Assembly: GCF_003990645.1 (NCBI RefSeq)
Contig: NZ_RYZK01000002.1
Coordinates: forward strand, 248,001 to 312,000
Origin: Shimia sediminis
GTDB lineage: Bacteria; Pseudomonadota; Alphaproteobacteria; Rhodobacterales; Rhodobacteraceae
Direction of reading: 5' to 3'
Length of the DNA: 64,000 nucleotides
Made by a program: the position numbers and the translations under genes. Shown in pieces: positions 27,454 through 36,804 of this stretch (positions are counted from its first letter, which is position 1; each line of letters begins with the position of its first letter). The notes beneath the pieces were generated by a model that was not told the origin of the DNA, did not search any database, and saw only the letters and a list, made by a program, of their open reading frames with translations.

Positions 27454-28973
27454 TGAATTTCCTCCTCAAGCTTCAAAGGCGCGGGCGCGACCTGCAAATC
27501 ATCGACACGCAGTGGCCCTGATGGGCGCGACAGCCGGTTGCGCACCACCCAATGCAAACGTTCCTGGGCCCGGGTGATCGCCACATAGGCCAATCGTTTC
27601 CAAAGCGGTTGCCCGGCTTCGACCCGACCCATTTTGGCCGCGACATAAAGATCGGGAGCAAAGACCTGAACATCCTCCCACTGGGAGCCCTGGGCCTTGT
27701 GGATGGTCACGGCAGCACCATGCAGAAACGTGGCCCCCATGCGGGCGGCAAAGGGGATAAAGGGTTCTTCCTCATCCGGTTTCTCGATCTTGACGATAGA
27801 GGCCGCCGAGACCTGTGGATCTTCGGCGCCGATCACATGCAGGCGAGAGAATCCGGGTTTGCGGCCGGGGCCAAGGTAGATCACCTGCGCGCCCTTGATC
27901 AGACCGCGCGCCTCGAGGTCGAGACGCTTTTTGCGGTGCTTGAGAGGCAATTCGATGCCGTCACAGATCAGTGGCTCGCCTTCGAGCATTCTGTCTTCGG
28001 GCGCGTCATAGACGGCGCGAAAAGCGTTGATCAAACGAATGCGGGTGGCATTGCGCCAGACCAGCACAGGGCTGCGCGCCATCAGGTCGACCTCGACCCG
28101 CTGTCCCCAGATCACCCGGTCATCCCGTTTGGCGGTTTCTTCAACCATCTGTTCGAAGCTGTGAAAATCAAGCTGCGGATCAGCCAGCGCATGGGCGAGA
28201 TCGAGGATCGGGTTGTCGGCATCCTGACGGTGGATGCGGTGCAGTTCGAACTTGGACTGTTCCGGCATGGTGTCAAAAATCATGGCGCCGGATTGGTTCA
28301 CCGGGGCCAGCTGAGCCGGATCACCGAACAACAGGAGCGTGGGGAAGATTTCCTTAAGGTCCTCGTATTGGCGATCATCGAGCATGGACCCCTCGTCGAC
28401 AAAGCCAATATCCAACGGCTCGTCACGGCGTTTCCATCCTGTGATGAAATCCGACCCGCGCAGCCCTGCCGCCGCCAGGGCACCGGGAATGGATTTGTGA
28501 GTCTGATAGAATGCAAAAGCGCGGTTCAGCGCCTCTTCTGTCAGCCCCTCGATCTCGGGGCGATCCCCCTGCCCTGCAAGCCACTCGGCGATACGTTCGT
28601 ACTCGGGGTCATAAACTGGCGTGTAAAGAATGCGGTGGATCGTGGTGGCGGGCACGCCGCGCATACGCAGAACACTGGCAGCCTTGTTGGTGGGGGCGAG
28701 GATGGCAAGGGTGCGCCGATCCTTGGTGCGTTTGCCTTCGTAATCACCGGAAACAATATGCACACCCGCGGCTTCGAGGTCTTTCACCAATTCGGCCAGC
28801 AAAAGCGTTTTGCCTGATCCGGCCTTGCCAACGACCGCAGCCACCGAAGATTTGCCGTCACGCGGTGGTGTCAGAAGGCTGTCTTCGAGGTTCACACCGG
28901 CCGCACGCAGCATCTCGGTGATGTTATCAAAGGCCGCAGCCTGGTCTTGGGAAAGGGTGAGCGCGCTGTCCAT
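27450..28973 (-). CDS. RecD-like ATP-dependent helicase
   Basis: A 507-residue superfamily 1 helicase. Walker A is VGKAGSGKT near residue 54, followed by LAPTNKAA (motif Ia), a GFVDEGSML DEAD-like motif II, FGDPAQLAPV (motif III) and a C-terminal HKAQGSQWE with VAITRAQERL (motifs V-VI). It is similar to RecD/UvrD-C-type helicases, probably in DNA repair. No nuclease domain or RecB/C partner is nearby. The ATG at 28973 lies 43 bases from the luxI stop, so it may be co-transcribed with luxI. Confidence 0.88.
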   Translation of the reverse strand: MDSALTLSQDQAAAFDNITEMLRAAGVNLEDSLLTPPRDGKSSVAAVVGKAGSGKTLLLAELVKDLEAAGVHIVSGDYEGKRTKDRRTLAILAPTNKAASVLRMRGVPATTIHRILYTPVYDPEYERIAEWLAGQGDRPEIEGLTEEALNRAFAFYQTHKSIPGALAAAGLRGSDFITGWKRRDEPLDIGFVDEGSMLDDRQYEDLKEIFPTLLLFGDPAQLAPVNQSGAMIFDTMPEQSKFELHRIHRQDADNPILDLAHALADPQLDFHSFEQMVEETAKRDDRVIWGQRVEVDLMARSPVLVWRNATRIRLINAFRAVYDAPEDRMLEGEPLICDGIELPLKHRKKRLDLEARGLIKGAQVIYLGPGRKPGFSRLHVIGAEDPQVSAASIVKIEKPDEEEPFIPFAARMGATFLHGAAVTIHKAQGSQWEDVQVFAPDLYVAAKMGRVEAGQPLWKRLAYVAITRAQERLHWVVRNRLSRPSGPLRVDDLQVAPAPLKLEEEIQ

Positions 28974-29015
28974 GGGGCGACCCTACAACCGCCCCAAGGG
29001 AAGCGCCATGTGCTT

Positions 29016-29666
29016 TTAGGCGCTTTGCGCAACTTGCGGAGTGACGTCCGAGGAAGCCCCGCCACCAAAGGCCATATCAAACCACAGGCGCGAGGTTTCC
29101 AGCGGGATGCCCGCCCGCTCGCCCACGGCTTTGCGCGCTTCGTCAGAGAAGCTCCAGAGGCCGACGCTGATCCGGTCGCGCCCCTCACCAACACTGCCCA
29201 GCACCTCGGGGGAGGAGCCAATCATGCGGTAAATCCGAACCATGCGTGCGTCAAACACGCCAACATAGTGCTCGACCCCAAATCCGGTCATGACCTCGCC
29301 GCCCGCCAGCATCAGCGCGGCTGCGGTGCGTGGCTCGGCATCGCGGGCAAGGCAGAAACGGGTGCACTCCCAAATCAGAGGGCTGGAAATACGAACACCA
29401 TCGGTAAGGTCCAGAAAGTGGTCGTTAACCATGCAGGGGCCAGTCGTGGGCAAAAGCCGCATGGACCCGCCATGGGTTCCATCGGGTTTTTCCCAGATGA
29501 CATACAGCGGATTCAGGGCGTCATATTCGTCGTGCTCTTCACCCTGGTCGTCCACCTGGACCTCCCAGCCCAGGCGGATTTTGAACTGATCCGCCCTGTC
29601 ATGAAACATCGAGCGGCGCAGCTTGGGGTACTGGTGGAGGTCGTTGGCATAAATGTAACGGATCAT
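29016..29666 (-). CDS. Acyl-homoserine-lactone synthase (LuxI type)
   Basis: A 216-residue AHL synthase that joins an acyl chain (acyl-ACP) to SAM to give a quorum signal. The invariant residues are in place: R24, F28 and W34, acidic residues D46 and D49, R70, and E100 with R103 in WECTRF. Length is normal. It is downstream of luxR on the same strand with an 88-base gap that holds a palindrome resembling a lux box. The acyl chain length cannot be read from sequence. Confidence 0.95.
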   Translation of the reverse strand: MIRYIYANDLHQYPKLRRSMFHDRADQFKIRLGWEVQVDDQGEEHDEYDALNPLYVIWEKPDGTHGGSMRLLPTTGPCMVNDHFLDLTDGVRISSPLIWECTRFCLARDAEPRTAAALMLAGGEVMTGFGVEHYVGVFDARMVRIYRMIGSSPEVLGSVGEGRDRISVGLWSFSDEARKAVGERAGIPLETSRLWFDMAFGGGASSDVTPQVAQSA

Positions 29667-29727
29667 TCTGGCATCTCTTCCCGTTTGAAACAGGGAAAGT
29701 GCTAGTCAGGCAGAGTTAATCGGCTCC

Positions 29728-29748
29728 TAACGGCCCGTACGACCGTTA
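29728..29748. promoter_or_regulatory. Lux-box-like palindrome between luxR and luxI
   Basis: A 21-bp element with 6-base arms TAACGG / CCGTTA lies 62 bases upstream of the luxI ATG and 6 bases after the luxR stop. Size and position suit a LuxR-type operator for autoinduction. The sequence does not match the Vibrio lux box, which is not expected in this group. Confidence 0.4.
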
Positions 29749-29754
29749 ACCATT

Positions 29755-30474
29755 TCAGACCACGATCAGCCCCCTGCTGAGTGCCTTTGCTACCGCATGG
29801 GTTGTGTTGAGCGCCCCCAATTTCGAACGCGCGGACTCGATATAGACCCGCAAAGTGTGCTCGGAAATCGACAAGGTATCGGCGATCTGCGCCCGGCTGT
29901 ATCCCATGGCCACGAGTGTCATTGCATCGATCTCACGCGGGGATAGCGCGCGGGATTGTTCCTGGCTGCGACCGGGTTCGAGTTCGAGCGCTTTTTGATT
30001 GAACTCATGGGCGATCAGGATCAGGTCACGGCGATTGCTGGCAGTGAACCGGGCCCAGTCTTCGTCCGAGCAATGATGGCTCGCCGTGAAGAGGGCAAAC
30101 TGTCCGATAGGACCGCGGATCGGCACCGAGAACCCCTGATTGCCGATACCATGCGCAATGGCATCGGCCTGAAACCCGCGGGCGGCCTTGGACGACCAGT
30201 CCAAACGCTTCCAATCCACGGGATGAAACCTTTGAAAACAGCCAATTATGACGGGATCGACGCGCAGATAATCCTTGTCGAGATAGCGCTGCACCCAAGC
30301 GTCGGGATAGGTGCCGCAGCCGTATTGCTCTCCGTTAGAGCTGACCCAATGATAGACAAGGTGATCGACACGAAAATGATCGCGAAGCCTTACGATAGAG
30401 TCCTGAAGCGCCTCAAGCTCGTGCGCTTGCCCGAGTGCTTCCAGAATAACTTCCCGCCGTGCGATCATCCCCAT
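29755..30474 (-). CDS. LuxR-type autoinducer-binding regulator
   Basis: A 239-residue transcription factor with an N-terminal AHL-binding domain. It carries the pocket residues W, Y, D and W in the region AWVQRYLDKDYLRVDPVI and VDWKRLDW. The C-terminal GerE-type helix-turn-helix begins LSPREIDAMTLVAMGYSRAQIA. It is expected to bind the luxI product and regulate luxI. The start is ATG 30474 or ATG 30468. The first 62 bases overlap the preceding small gene in another frame. Confidence 0.95.
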   Translation of the reverse strand: MGMIARREVILEALGQAHELEALQDSIVRLRDHFRVDHLVYHWVSSNGEQYGCGTYPDAWVQRYLDKDYLRVDPVIIGCFQRFHPVDWKRLDWSSKAARGFQADAIAHGIGNQGFSVPIRGPIGQFALFTASHHCSDEDWARFTASNRRDLILIAHEFNQKALELEPGRSQEQSRALSPREIDAMTLVAMGYSRAQIADTLSISEHTLRVYIESARSKLGALNTTHAVAKALSRGLIVV

Positions 30475-30628
30475 GAGCCACCAAACCCGTCATATCGGAG
30501 ACACTGACGATTTCGATCGCGGCGACCTGTCGGGTTTCTTCCAGCTGATCTGCCAGAACCTTGAGGTCGTTTGACTGTGCAAAAGTCTTCAGATCAGAGA
30601 GAACGTCGAGTATCCAATCATATTTCAT
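30413..30628 (-). CDS. Small conserved-looking protein overlapping luxR
   Basis: A 71-residue protein beginning MKYDWILDVLSDLKTFAQ and continuing LKVLADQLEETRQVAAIEI, a soluble helical segment I recognise as typical of short proteins found upstream of luxR in roseobacters. The last about 25 residues run into luxR in another frame and look less conserved, so the reading frame may be natural only for the first 45 residues. A GAGAG ribosome site and a promoter-like element lie upstream. Function is unknown; it may modulate LuxR expression by translational coupling. Confidence 0.65.
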   Translation of the reverse strand: MKYDWILDVLSDLKTFAQSNDLKVLADQLEETRQVAAIEIVSVSDMTGLVAHGDDRTAGSYSGSTRASARA

Positions 30629-30668
30629 ATTAACTCTCGTTTTCAGTGGTTAATGAAAGGTTAATACA

Positions 30669-30697
30669 AGTATAGCACGAGTGTCTTTTATTCATAA
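30669..30697 (-). promoter_or_regulatory. Sigma-70-like promoter for the small gene and luxR
   Basis: On the minus strand TTATGA is followed by 17 bases and TATACT. The start would lie about 35 bases before the small protein ATG. The surrounding stretch is AT-rich compared with the rest of the window. Confidence 0.4.
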
Positions 30698-30764
30698 ATT
30701 CGCACAATTACCCTCCCCTAAAATAGCGAGGGGGTGTCCCGGCAAGGGTCTGAAACACAAGAAA

Positions 30765-30815
30765 ACACCTGAAAACAAAGAAAACACCCGCAAATCCGGT
30801 GTGGATTCGCGGGTG
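30765..30815 (-). terminator. Terminator downstream of ccr
   Basis: On the minus strand a 13-bp stem (CACCCGCGAATCC / GGATTTGCGGGTG, one mismatch) with loop ACACC is followed by TTTTCTTTGTTTT. It starts 46 bases after the ccr stop. Confidence 0.8.
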
Positions 30816-30860
30816 ATTCGGTCGTTAACCTTTCGGAAGCGTTAAGCGCCCGTTAACGAT

Positions 30861-32147
30861 TCATTTACCGGCTTCGAGCACGTCCTCGACGGTGCGCAGG
30901 CCGGTTTTGGGGGCCTGAACCAGCACTGCCATGTTGCCGGGCTTGTGCTCGTTGCGCAGCATCTTGGTGTGCGCGGCGGGAATCTCGTCCCAGGCGAACA
31001 CTTCGGACATGCAGGGATCAAGACGACGTTCGCACATCAGGCGATTGGCGCTGGCGGCCTGCTTCAGGTTGGCAAAGTGCGACCCCTGCAGACGCTTTTG
31101 GTGCATCCACATGTAGCGCACGTCAAAGGTGGTGTTGAATCCCGAGGTGCCCGCGCAGATCACAACGATGCCGCCCTTTTTCACGACCAGGGTCGAAACC
31201 GGGAAAGTCGCTTCGCCAGGGTGTTCGAACACCATGTCAACGCTGACGCCTTTGCCGGTGATGTCCCAGATCGCCTTGCCGAACTTTCGTGCCTCTTTCA
31301 GCCAGGCGTTATACTCTGGCGAGTTCACGGTGGGCAGTTGCCCCCAGCAGTCAAAGTCCTTGCGGTTGATGACGCCTTTGGCGCCTTGATCCATCACGAA
31401 CTGGCGTTTGCTTTCGTCCGAGATCACACCAATCGCGTTGGCGCCTGCGGTGTTGGCCAGCTGGATCGCGTAGGACCCCAGACCGCCCGAGGCGCCCCAA
31501 ACCAGAACGTTCTGACCCGGACGCAGTTCATGCGGGTGGTGGCCAAACAGCATGCGGTATGCGGTGGCGAGCGTCAGGGTGTAGCAGGCTGCCTCTTCCC
31601 AAGTCAGGTGTTTGGGGCGCGGCATCAGCTGCTGGGCCTGTACCTTGGTGAACTGAGCGAACGAGCCATCCCCGGTCTCGTAACCCCAGATACGCTGGGT
31701 CGGCGAGAACATCGGATCACCGCCGTTACATTCTTCGTCGTCACCATCGTCCTGGTTACAGTGGATCACGACCTCGTCGCCCACTTTCCAGTTTTTGACC
31801 TTGTCGCCCACTTTCCAGACGATGCCCGAGGCATCGGAGCCGGCAATATGGAAATCCTGACCGTGCACGTCAAACGGCGAGATCGGCTGACCGAGGCCCG
31901 CCCAGACACCGTTGTAGTTCACGCCTGCGGCCATCACGAGCACCAACACTTCGTGGCTGTCGATGTCCCAGGTGTCGACCACCTCTTGTTGGAACGACTG
32001 CTCGGGCTCGCCATGGCGGTCGCGGCGGATCGCCCATGCATACATTTTCTTGGGCACATACCCCAGGGGCGGCATTTCGCCGACTTCATACAGGTCTTTC
32101 TCGGGCGCCTCGTAGGGGGCGATGGCAATTTCGGTATCCAGAGCCAT
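30861..32147 (-). CDS. ccr: Crotonyl-CoA carboxylase/reductase
   Basis: A 428-residue MDR-superfamily enzyme that reductively carboxylates crotonyl-CoA with CO2 and NADPH to (2S)-ethylmalonyl-CoA, the key step of the ethylmalonyl-CoA pathway for acetyl-CoA assimilation. It shows the N-terminal MALDTEIA region, the GSDASGIVW segment, and a Rossmann WGASGGLGSYA near residue 215. The RIWGYETGDGSFAQF segment near 155 belongs to the CO2 site. It has a strong AAAGGAGA ribosome site and a terminator. The mutase of the same pathway lies 2 kb away. Confidence 0.97.
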   Translation of the reverse strand: MALDTEIAIAPYEAPEKDLYEVGEMPPLGYVPKKMYAWAIRRDRHGEPEQSFQQEVVDTWDIDSHEVLVLVMAAGVNYNGVWAGLGQPISPFDVHGQDFHIAGSDASGIVWKVGDKVKNWKVGDEVVIHCNQDDGDDEECNGGDPMFSPTQRIWGYETGDGSFAQFTKVQAQQLMPRPKHLTWEEAACYTLTLATAYRMLFGHHPHELRPGQNVLVWGASGGLGSYAIQLANTAGANAIGVISDESKRQFVMDQGAKGVINRKDFDCWGQLPTVNSPEYNAWLKEARKFGKAIWDITGKGVSVDMVFEHPGEATFPVSTLVVKKGGIVVICAGTSGFNTTFDVRYMWMHQKRLQGSHFANLKQAASANRLMCERRLDPCMSEVFAWDEIPAAHTKMLRNEHKPGNMAVLVQAPKTGLRTVEDVLEAGK

Positions 32148-32300
32148 TTTCGTCTCCTTTTGTTACGGGTTTTGCCGCGATGCAGAATCGCGCGTCTGAT
32201 GTTGTGATATTGGCGGCCTTGTAATAATGCAACCACAATTGGAGGCATTTTGTAATTTTATGACTCTGCAAACGCAGAAAAACTTTCTGCAGTTGCAAAA

Positions 32301-33659
32301 TCAGCGCAACAGATGCCGGATCGAATTCGCGTAGAAAGCCAACGCGTCGGATTGCTCCGGGTTTGGCGCGTAATACCCCATATCTTTGGCAATGATACGC
32401 CGCTCCATCAGAGTCCTCAGACCAACCTCGGTGGCGTAGCTCAGATCATCGCGCGGCAGGTGGATGTGGGCCTGATCGAGCTTCACAATCCAGGTAGCAA
32501 ACTGGGCTTCAATGGCGGCACGGGAAATCGGCTTGTCCGCGCCTTCGATTATTGCCGCGATCATGGGCACTGGCAGCACTGGAACGACGCTTTCGATACG
32601 GCGCATCAGTTCACGAGCCAGAGATTTTGTCACGTCGCCCTTGGACCCAGCGCTGAACTCGGTCAAGGACAAGGGGTGGCCAAAGCTGACGGCGGCATAC
32701 CCAAACTTGTGATAGCGGCCACGCAGACGCAGCCAAATCTGTTTGGTCAGAAAGCCAACGATGACGTTGATCCGTGCACGAAACCCACGCCCACCCCGAG
32801 CCAGAGCCTCAAGCAGAATGCGGTCTTCGAGCACGCGGTCATAGTTCAGGGCGACGGGCACAAAGACCACATCGCGGGTCTCTGGGTCAAATCCGTCGGT
32901 AATGTATTTCAGCAAACCCAGTTTGGGTGGTTGAGGGGATCCGTCGAGGGATAAGCCACCCTCGGGAAACATCGCCTGCGTGACACCGCCGTCAGTGGCC
33001 AGGCGGACGTAGCGCGCCAGCACCTTGCGATAAAGGGCATTGCGGGATTTGCGCCGGATAAAGTAGGCCCCCATGGCCTTGATCAGGCGCGACAAGGGCC
33101 AGACCCGCGCCCACTCTCCGACGGCATAAGCCAGCGCAGAGCGCTCAGCCGCAAGATAGGTCACCAACACATAGTCCATGTTCGAGCGGTGGTTCATGAC
33201 AAAGACGACGGTTGAATCCCGCGGGATATTCTGCAATCCGCGTTCATCGAAATGGGCCAGGCGGACGCGATACAGCGCACGGCTGAGCATCTTGGCAGCG
33301 CGAATGGCAAAACCGAAGTAAGCTGAGGCGCTGAACGACGGCACGATCTCGCGCGCATAAGACTTAGCCTCTTCAAAAGCGACATTTTCGGGGATGCCCT
33401 CTTCGCGGGCGTGTTCCACAATCGCGGCGGTGACCTCGGGCGAATACATCAGGCGCTGGATCATGTCGTGACGTCGGGCCAGCTTGAACGGCTCAATCGG
33501 GCGCTCTAGCCGTTGGTTGAGCCGTTTGACCGCGCGTTCCATGCGCCGACGGAAGAACCAGCGCACCGAAGGGAACAACAGGTGGCTGGCGGCCGTCACC
33601 GCCGCGAACAGCAGGATCAGCACAAAGAGCCACAGAGGGAGTTCGACCGTCGATGTCAT
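32301..33659 (-). CDS. PlsC/PlsB-type glycerolipid acyltransferase
   Basis: A 452-residue membrane-bound acyltransferase. An N-terminal hydrophobic segment (residues 8-30) is followed by the HX4D motif in NHRSNMDY and by FPEGGLS, the catalytic blocks of LPLAT-family enzymes that acylate glycerol-3-phosphate or 1-acylglycerol-3-phosphate. The start ATG 33659 was chosen because the N-terminal extension in the same frame up to 33986 has no protein-like character. It stands between ccr and the mutase, divergent from the latter. The acyl acceptor is uncertain. Confidence 0.82.
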   Translation of the reverse strand: MTSTVELPLWLFVLILLFAAVTAASHLLFPSVRWFFRRRMERAVKRLNQRLERPIEPFKLARRHDMIQRLMYSPEVTAAIVEHAREEGIPENVAFEEAKSYAREIVPSFSASAYFGFAIRAAKMLSRALYRVRLAHFDERGLQNIPRDSTVVFVMNHRSNMDYVLVTYLAAERSALAYAVGEWARVWPLSRLIKAMGAYFIRRKSRNALYRKVLARYVRLATDGGVTQAMFPEGGLSLDGSPQPPKLGLLKYITDGFDPETRDVVFVPVALNYDRVLEDRILLEALARGGRGFRARINVIVGFLTKQIWLRLRGRYHKFGYAAVSFGHPLSLTEFSAGSKGDVTKSLARELMRRIESVVPVLPVPMIAAIIEGADKPISRAAIEAQFATWIVKLDQAHIHLPRDDLSYATEVGLRTLMERRIIAKDMGYYAPNPEQSDALAFYANSIRHLLR

Positions 33660-33984
33660 TATGCAAACCTTGCAGGAGCGGCGTGCCGGGTAAATATAAA
33701 AGTGTAATGACCACCGCAATACGGGGCTTCGTATGACATCCATAACGGTCGAACGCGGGTTTTCCGCAGAGCAGGTTGATGCGGTTGCGAAGCTTTGTGG
33801 CCGGTGAGACCGAAAACCTGAGACCGCTGAAGCGCGTCTTTGGCTTTTCTTCGAGCGTTGCCATGCGATATGCTGTGCCTGCAAAAGAAATACGCCGCGA
33901 CGCAGCGAATTGACTTGCACATGATATTTCGCATATCTACGCTCTGACGCAACAAAATTGCCCAACCGATTCACGAGGACACCC
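33660..33984. other. Divergent intergenic region between the acyltransferase and the mutase
   Basis: These 325 bases hold no gene. Near the mutase end is the promoter-like TTGACT-N17-ATATCT and a TGCAAA motif at 33880. The acyltransferase side shows only AAGG as a weak ribosome site. No further structure was seen. Confidence 0.6.
33910..33938 (+). promoter_or_regulatory. Promoter-like element upstream of the ethylmalonyl-CoA mutase gene
   Basis: TTGACT is separated by 17 bases from ATATCT, about 47 bases before the mutase ATG. This is a reasonable sigma-70 match. Confidence 0.45.
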
Positions 33985-35952
33985 ATGTCGCAGACGCAGA
34001 AAGACCGCCCCTGGCTGATCCGGACCTACGCTGGCCACTCGACCGCAAAGGCCTCAAACGCGCTGTATCGGTCAAATCTGGAAAAAGGTCAGACGGGTCT
34101 GTCTGTGGCTTTCGATCTGCCAACCCAGACAGGCTATGACAGCGATCATGTTCTGAGCCGGGGTGAAGTGGGCAAGGTCGGTGTGCCCGTCTGCCACCTG
34201 GGTGATATGCGCACCTTGTTCGATCAGATCCCCCTGGATCAGATGAACACCTCGATGACGATCAACGCCACGGCCCCCTGGCTGCTGTCGCTGTACATTG
34301 CGGCAGCCGAGGAACAGGGCGCGGATGTTTCCAAGCTGCAGGGCACAGTTCAGAACGACCTGATCAAGGAATACCTGAGCCGCGGCACCTATATCTGCCC
34401 GCCGAAACCCTCGCTCAAGATGATCGCGGATGTGGCCGAGTATTGCTACACCAACGTGCCGAAATGGAACCCGATGAACGTCTGTTCCTATCACCTGCAA
34501 GAGGCCGGTGCGACGCCCGAGCAGGAACTGGCCTTTGCGCTGGCCACCGGGATTGCGGTTCTGGACGAATTGAAACCGCGGGTTCCTGCCGAAGATTTTG
34601 GCCCGATGGTGGCGCGGATTTCGTTCTTTGTGAACGCGGGCATCCGGTTTGTCACCGAGATGTGCAAGATGCGCGCTTTTGTCGATCTGTGGGATGAAAT
34701 CTGTCAGGAACGCTATGGCGTCACGGACCCGAAACACCGCCGCTTCCGCTATGGCGTGCAGGTGAACTCGCTGGGATTGACCGAACAGCAGCCGGAGAAC
34801 AACGTCTACCGCATCCTGATCGAGATGCTGGCCGTGACGCTGTCGAAAAAGGCTCGCGCGCGCGCTGTCCAGCTGCCTGCATGGAACGAAGCGCTTGGCC
34901 TGCCGCGGCCATGGGATCAACAGTGGTCCATGCGCATGCAGCAGATCATGGCCTTTGAAACCGACCTCTTGGAATATGACGACCTGTTCGATGGCAACCC
35001 GGCCGTTGATCGCAAGGTGGAAGAGCTGAAAGAGGGTGCGCGTCACGAGTTGGCCAACCTTGGCTCCATGGGCGGCGCCATTGGCGCGATCGACTATATG
35101 AAGGCGCGTCTGGTGGAATCAAATGCCGAACGTCTGAACCGTATCGAGGCAGGCGAAACCGTTGTGGTTGGCGTGAACAAGTACCAGCAAGGCGAAGCCT
35201 CGCCGTTGATGACGGGCGATGGCGGTATCATGGTTGTGGACCCTGCCGTGGAACAGGAGCAGATTGACCGCCTGAACGCATGGCGCGACGAGCGCGATAA
35301 TGATGCGGTGGAAAAGGCCCTTGCGCATCTGCGCGCGGCTGCCAAGGCAGGGGAAAATGTCATGCCCGCCTCAATCGCGGCAGCCAAGGCCGGAGTCACC
35401 ACCGGTGAATGGGCCGCGCAGATGCGCACCATTCACGGGGAATATCGGGGACCAACCGGCGTGTCGGCTTCGCCCTCGAACAAGACCGAAGGCCTTGATG
35501 ACATTCGTGATGCCGTGGACGCCGTGTCTGATCGTCTGGGCCGTCGTCTCAAGTTTGTGATCGGTAAACCCGGCCTTGATGGTCACTCTAACGGGTCAGA
35601 GCAGATTGCCTTTCGCGCCCGCGATTGCGGCATGGACATCGAATACGACGGCATTCGCCTGACCCCGGAAGAAATCGTGGCTTCGGCCATCGAGACCAAG
35701 GCGCATGTCGTAGGTCTGTCGATCCTGTCGGGTAGCCATATCCCGTTGGTCCAAGACATGATGAACCGCATGCGCGAAGCCGGGCTTGGCGATGTTCCGG
35801 TGATTGTGGGTGGTATCATTCCCGACGATGACGCCGAGCGCCTGCGCGCCATGGGTGTGGCGCGGGTTTACACGCCCAAGGATTTCGAGCTGAACACGAT
35901 CATGATGGACGTTGTAGCGCTGGTGGATCCCAAGGCTGTCGCAGCTGAATAA
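33985..35952 (+). CDS. ecm: Ethylmalonyl-CoA mutase (B12-dependent)
   Basis: A 655-residue adenosylcobalamin enzyme that converts (2R)-ethylmalonyl-CoA to (2S)-methylsuccinyl-CoA, following Ccr in the ethylmalonyl-CoA pathway. A TIM-barrel domain (about residues 1-480, with TGLSVAFDLPTQTGYDSDH) is followed by a B12 domain with the cobalt-ligand motif DGHSNG near residue 535. It is close to methylmalonyl-CoA mutase, but the N-terminal WLIRTYAGHSTAKASNALY pattern and the ccr context favour Ecm (MeaA). ATG 33985 has CGAGGA upstream. A bidirectional terminator follows. Confidence 0.94.
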   Translation: MSQTQKDRPWLIRTYAGHSTAKASNALYRSNLEKGQTGLSVAFDLPTQTGYDSDHVLSRGEVGKVGVPVCHLGDMRTLFDQIPLDQMNTSMTINATAPWLLSLYIAAAEEQGADVSKLQGTVQNDLIKEYLSRGTYICPPKPSLKMIADVAEYCYTNVPKWNPMNVCSYHLQEAGATPEQELAFALATGIAVLDELKPRVPAEDFGPMVARISFFVNAGIRFVTEMCKMRAFVDLWDEICQERYGVTDPKHRRFRYGVQVNSLGLTEQQPENNVYRILIEMLAVTLSKKARARAVQLPAWNEALGLPRPWDQQWSMRMQQIMAFETDLLEYDDLFDGNPAVDRKVEELKEGARHELANLGSMGGAIGAIDYMKARLVESNAERLNRIEAGETVVVGVNKYQQGEASPLMTGDGGIMVVDPAVEQEQIDRLNAWRDERDNDAVEKALAHLRAAAKAGENVMPASIAAAKAGVTTGEWAAQMRTIHGEYRGPTGVSASPSNKTEGLDDIRDAVDAVSDRLGRRLKFVIGKPGLDGHSNGSEQIAFRARDCGMDIEYDGIRLTPEEIVASAIETKAHVVGLSILSGSHIPLVQDMMNRMREAGLGDVPVIVGGIIPDDDAERLRAMGVARVYTPKDFELNTIMMDVVALVDPKAVAAE

Positions 35953-35971
35953 TCCAAGCAACTCGAGACTG

Positions 35972-36004
35972 AAAAAGCCCCGAAGCCTGAGCTCCGGGGC
36001 TTTT
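35972..36004. terminator. Terminator after the mutase gene
   Basis: A 10-bp stem AAAAGCCCCG / CGGGGCTTTT encloses a 12-base loop, with T residues on the plus side and A residues before the stem, so it can work in both directions. It lies 20 bases after the stop. A degenerate piece of the dispersed repeat tail (GAGTATTTTTGGCAA) follows about 36014. Confidence 0.85.
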
Positions 36005-36099
36005 GCCTTCGGCGAGAGTATTTTTGGCAATACGAAGACTTGGCGTTGTGCAGGCGTAAAGCAGTGATATTCTGGCCCTCTGTTTAATCGGAGCGAGCC

Positions 36100-36783
<684 letters not shown>

Positions 36784-36804
<21 letters not shown>

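Noticed and set aside
28511-28921. Plus-strand frame opposite the helicase
   Set aside because: The helicase motifs on the minus strand are complete; this frame is a shadow.
33660-33986. N-terminal extension of the acyltransferase
   Set aside because: The extended residues look random, and the start at 33659 opens with a normal membrane helix. The extension would overlap the mutase promoter.
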